Source: Lactuca virosa (taxonomy: Eukaryota; Streptophyta; Magnoliopsida; Asterales; Asteraceae). Taken from it: DNA of 64,000 bases. The stretch lies in NCBI GenBank assembly GCA_928212115.1, contig CAKMRJ010001112.1, positions 406,778,373 through 406,842,372 on the forward strand. Reading direction: 5' to 3'. The position numbers and the translations under genes are program-made. Positions within the stretch are counted from its first letter, which is position 1. Every line of letters starts with the position of its first letter. Positions 60,601 to 64,000 of this stretch are shown piece after piece. A model generated the notes under the pieces. It saw only the letters and a program-made list of their open reading frames with translations. It ran no database searches and was not told where the DNA came from.

Positions 60601-61371
60601 CAAAAGTGCGAAAGGCAACTCGACTTCGGATTCAACGTACAGATCTAGGAAAGTTGCAGCACAAGAAGCTAGGAGAAGAGTTATTAGGTTTGATTGTTGT
60701 TATAAAATTGTTGTTTAGTTGGAAAATGGGAAAACGACATCAAATATCATGATGGAAATTGAGACTTTTACATATCTCTATGGGTAAATGGAATGATCAT
60801 ACCTTATATCTCATCATCAAGTGTCCTAGGATTGTGTAGAATCATGATATGTTATGGGTCAGAATTGACCAAGCGATAAAAATATACCTTCCTAGGTATC
60901 ACATATGTAGTGAATTGGTCTGTAGAAAATGTTTTTATAGATTAATTATTGAGAATAAGTAAAGATTGTGTTATAAGACCCTTCTCTGACCTCCTTAAGA
61001 ATACTTATGATGGTGATAACGTGAAAACTATTATATTCTGACAAAGTCAAAACCTGAAAGGGCACGGAACATATAAGTTCATGAACTTTGTCAAATTTTT
61101 GGATAATGAGAAATGGTTATGTGAAGAACTAAATAAAAAGTCCGCTTTAATGAAACCTTAATTAATAGAGTTAATGTTATGGCATTAGGTCGGCAGGCTG
61201 TTAAGATGTCGTACAGGAACCTAAAACATTATTTCATGAGATAGTATTGCGTGGAAACAAGTACTAAGGTAAATCCATACTAAGGACCAAGAGGCGACTT
61301 AGGAATCGTTATTCAGAGTTGTTTTGTTGTTGTATGATTTTGGGATGTAATAAACCTAAGTGGGAGGTAAT
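57693..61371 (+). mobile_element. G3 internal region, non-coding (large retrotransposon derivative)
   Basis: 3.68 kb between the degenerate primer site (57693) and the polypurine tract AAGTGGGAGGTAAT. Frames are short (longest 79 codons) and none resembles gag or pol. Only the leader hairpin at 59387-59406 and a few tens of bases after it are recognisably shared with G2 and G4. With ~3.3-kb LTRs and a structured ~3.7-kb non-coding body it fits the LARD type, which depends on another element's proteins. It could alternatively be a coding element decayed beyond recognition. Confidence 0.65.
59387..59406 (+). promoter_or_regulatory. G3 leader hairpin, covariant form
   Basis: GTAGTATAGGCTTGTACTAC. 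Relative to G2 and G4, the pair at positions 8/13 changed from G-C to A-U, and 9/12 from G-C to G-U, so the stem is kept in RNA. Confidence 0.55.
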
Positions 61372-61960
61372 TGTAACACCCACAATTTTCGGCTAGACGT
61401 TTAAGGTATAATAATAATTATTATACAATTAACGAACAAATAAAATCCTTGATTAGAGTAATGGTTGTTCTTATGTGTCATGAGATAATAAATAATTATC
61501 ATATTCACATTAAATGGACAAAATATTATGATTATATAATATTTGTAGAAAACCTTAAAATAAAATTGATCGTTGAAGCGATAAAATAAAGATTAAAATA
61601 AAAGATTATTTAGGTTAAATAATCTTAGAGAATGTTGTAGTAGACATAGTGATGATTTCGTGGATATAAAGAATGCCCAAATCTAACTTCGTATGAGGAG
61701 GTTATGATTTATCTAAGTTTTGCGTTCAAATAGATACGACATGATGCGTCATAAAGAGTGAACCAAAGATAGGTTGCTTTTTAGCCCAAGTGATATAAAT
61801 AAAAGCCGTAGTGCTCGTCAATAAGAACTCGTCGATATAAAGAATGCTAAAATCTGACTTCGTATTTCAAATTTTCGACTACGACAGAGTACAACATTGT
61901 GCGACACATAAATCGAAATCAAAATCGGTTGATTGTTAGCTGAGAAATCTAAATAAAAGT
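61372..61960 (+). mobile_element. G3 3' LTR, first 589 bp
   Basis: TGTAACACCCACAATTTT, matching 45502 onward without the MITE. At 61960 it is interrupted by a copia element inserted after AAAGT. The rest lies beyond the window or is lost. Confidence 0.85.
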
Positions 61961-62494
61961 TGTAACATCCTGTTTTGAATTGTTTCAAAATTCGGGGCCG
62001 TGACCCAAAGATCGGTTATCATAGGGCCTCGGGCCTTGGGGGAGAGAGAGAGATTTTGGCCCTTTTGGATGTGGGTAATGTAGATTAGGTGATCCGAGAC
62101 TTCGATTGGTGCTTTGGAGCCCAAGGGTATAACAGTAAAGTGATAGTTCAATCCTTTTATGAATTTTGGATTTAAGTTCGGTAAGTTTTAAGGAAATGGT
62201 GAGATGATAGGGTTGTAGAGCTTCTCAACCCCTTTCCATGGATATAAATATTTGTTGAGTATTTTATGTTGCGTCTTTTGGGCTTTTTAGCTAGTCTATT
62301 GTGTATTCGAGATGGGCCTGTCCACCCGTGATTAATGATTAGGGTTTTACTAATTAAGGTGCATACATGCGACGTGTATCAGTTAATCGTGACATTGTAA
62401 ACCCTACATAGCCTCTACAGTAGCAGCTCTTAATCGAGCTCTTCTGAGGCTGTGACTTAGAATCAATTCGATCTTAAGAGTTTCAATCTCTACA
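61961..62494 (+). mobile_element. Copia 5' LTR, 534 bp
   Basis: TGTAACATCC to TCAATCTCTACA, followed two bases later by the primer site TGGTATCAGAGC (62497-62508). The left flank AAAGT should be its target site. Confidence 0.82.
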
Positions 62495-62688
62495 ATTGGT
62501 ATCAGAGCAGGAGACTGTGTAATCTATACGCATCTCTTCTATTGAAAGAGTTTTTAGGGTTTCCGCTCTTATTGGATCTGGTTCAGCCGTCATTTTTTTT
62601 ATTGACGCTGATCTTTGTTCTTGATATTACCCAAAAACTGTTTTAGTTTACACATCTGATTCATACAAGTTATAATCGATTTTCAAAT

Positions 62689-62853
62689 ATGTCAGACGAT
62701 TCTTACGTTAACTCGATAAATCTCTCAAGCAGCATTGGATCTACAACCAGGATCTCTATTCTTTTTCCTAGTGATTATGAAGTGTGGGCGTTGTGCTTTG
62801 AATATTTCGTCCTAGGGCTTGAAGACCATGGCTATCTGATATGGGACGCTATT
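62689..62853 (+). pseudogene. Copia gag N-terminus, cut by an LTR insertion
   Basis: MSDDSYVNSINLSS at 62689, then the region with YEVWALCFEYFVLGLEDHG, typical of the gag start in plant copia elements. It runs open for 55 codons, then passes into inverted LTR sequence at 62854, where the frame continues by chance to 62931. The remainder of the element is displaced beyond the window. The leader (62509-62688) has no other feature. Confidence 0.8.
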
Positions 62854-64000
62854 TGTCACACCCCCAAACCTGAACGACGGAAACGTTCGGGGGCGGAGGA
62901 CGTCATATTCAGTATCATAACAATTAAATAGTAAAGAAAGTACACACCACCATAACATATATATTTGAAAAGTTTACATGATTGTAAGTGTTACATGTTT
63001 GAATATCAAATACAATATGGTGATCCAAAAATATGTTACTAACGCCAGCGCGTTAGTCTTCAAAAGTAGTTGCTACCTGGTTTAGCGTTTTCCTGAGAAT
63101 ACAAGTTATTTCAAAGAAAAAGTGTCAACAATAAAGTTGGCGAGTTCATAAGTAGTGTTTTGAGAAAATGTATGCAATTCGAAAGTTCACGTTCATTTTC
63201 CAGAAAATCCGATATTTTCTTATGAGTGTGTGAAATGAGTATGAATGATTGTTGTATAAATTGTATGTATTTGAACCAGGAAAATCCTATATTTTCCTAA
63301 AAGTGAAATGCAGTCTCAAATGTCCAAGACCGTAACCTGTAAGCAACAATGACATGCTCAAAAGAATGATGTATAGTCTTATTATAAAAAAAAAACTATA
63401 AGAAGGTTTGTATTTGAATGTGAAAAGAACTGTATCTGTTACTTTTCCCGTGAAAACGTAATACCATAATAATTGTCTATCCAGTGAGTTTTTATAACCG
63501 TACTATCATAATTTGCCTGTAGCGACGTTCTGCAGGCGTCGAAATGAGATGACACTTGTCACCCCGGGGACTGTAGCTAACAGTCAGGGCGCGGGATCAT
63601 TAGTCCCGTATAGATCTATACACACTTGTCACGTTCTCCGGATGGGAGATTCTGGTTATAAACATGACTTCTAGCGGTACCTTAAAAGGTATATTGAAGA
63701 TGAATGACTCACGAATTCTCAATTAAGTCCCGTATTACAATGAATGCACTTGTTTCTGAAATGATTATCCTTTTAAACGATATTAAGAAAGGCATAATAA
63801 TGAGTTGTATTCTCTTGTATAAACATGACGTTGTAGTTGAAATGGTTACCCTTGGTATGATGTAGTATGCAGATATATAAATAAAATATATTTCTATTTA
63901 TAAAACATATTGTATCCCACGAGGGTAAGGTTGCGATGTGTGATGTTTTGCATGTTAACAACTTCATATGATAGTTATAACAATAGTAAGATAAGTATAG
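62854..64000 (-). mobile_element. Tekay-type LTR, minus strand, running off the window
   Basis: It begins on the plus strand TGTCACACCCCCAAACC, the reverse of the G1-like LTR end. Further in, CCTGAGAATACAAGTTATTT (~63090) and the GATGGGAGATTCTGG and AGATCTATACACAC blocks (~63610-63660) are reverse matches to G1 LTR segments near 9050 and 8490-8535. It is a diverged relative of G1. No coding sequence; the short frames here are chance. Confidence 0.8.

Overview
The window is nuclear DNA of a flowering plant. The evidence is plant-type Ty3/gypsy (chromodomain) and Ty1/copia retrotransposons with TGGTATCAGAGC primer sites, (TA)n and (CCA)n tracts, and one intron-containing plant gene for a heavy-metal-associated isoprenylated protein (HIPP). 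The LTR ends resemble those I associate with the daisy family, perhaps lettuce-like Cichorieae; that placement is recognition from memory, not something proved here. More than 90% of the window is mobile or repetitive DNA. I can fully support only one host gene.

Layout. (1) Positions 1-23408 hold a tandem array of a ~14.1-kb unit. The unit is a 4.1-kb remnant of a non-coding copia-like element, the 2.86-kb LTR, and the internal region of a Tekay-like gypsy element (called G1 here), ending in the first ~275 bp of its 3' LTR. The first copy is cut by a ~7.6-kb deletion, the second is complete, and the third is reduced to a solo LTR still bounded by the original 5-bp target duplication TCCAT. 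(2) Positions 23409-29422 hold a minus-strand, internally deleted gypsy element (G4) with its 2.8-kb 5' LTR on the right. (3) Positions 29423-32668 hold copia remnants and microsatellites. (4) Positions 33318-35420, minus strand, hold a five-exon HIPP gene with two HMA domains and the C-terminal CaaX box CSVM. (5) Positions 37605-44852 hold a ~7.1-kb element with imperfect terminal inverted repeats lying between two (TA)n tracts. It carries a 1.6-kb CCA-type minisatellite and a 3.7-kb array built from nested palindromes around AATCACATGTGATT. (6) Positions 45502 to beyond 61960 hold a large gypsy-like non-coding element (G3). It has ~3.3-kb LTRs and a 3.7-kb internal region without genes. Its 5' LTR contains a 392-bp foldback/MITE element and a complete but decayed gypsy element (G2, 47605-56457, target duplication TTATT). 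G2 in turn carries a solo copia LTR. (7) At the right edge the 3' LTR of G3 is cut by a copia element, whose gag gene is cut by a minus-strand Tekay-type LTR that runs off the window.

None of the retroelements looks autonomous. G1 has stops and frameshifts and a 535-bp copy of its own leader inside a gag zinc knuckle. G2 has lost protease and reverse-transcriptase active-site residues. G3 has no coding capacity. The signals most worth following are a 20-nt leader hairpin shared by G2, G3 and G4 with one compensatory base-pair change, the palindrome cluster in the G1 LTR, and the microsatellite-flanked element with its palindromic satellite. Many differences between the array copies are single-base deletions, so some frameshifts near the left edge may be sequencing error.
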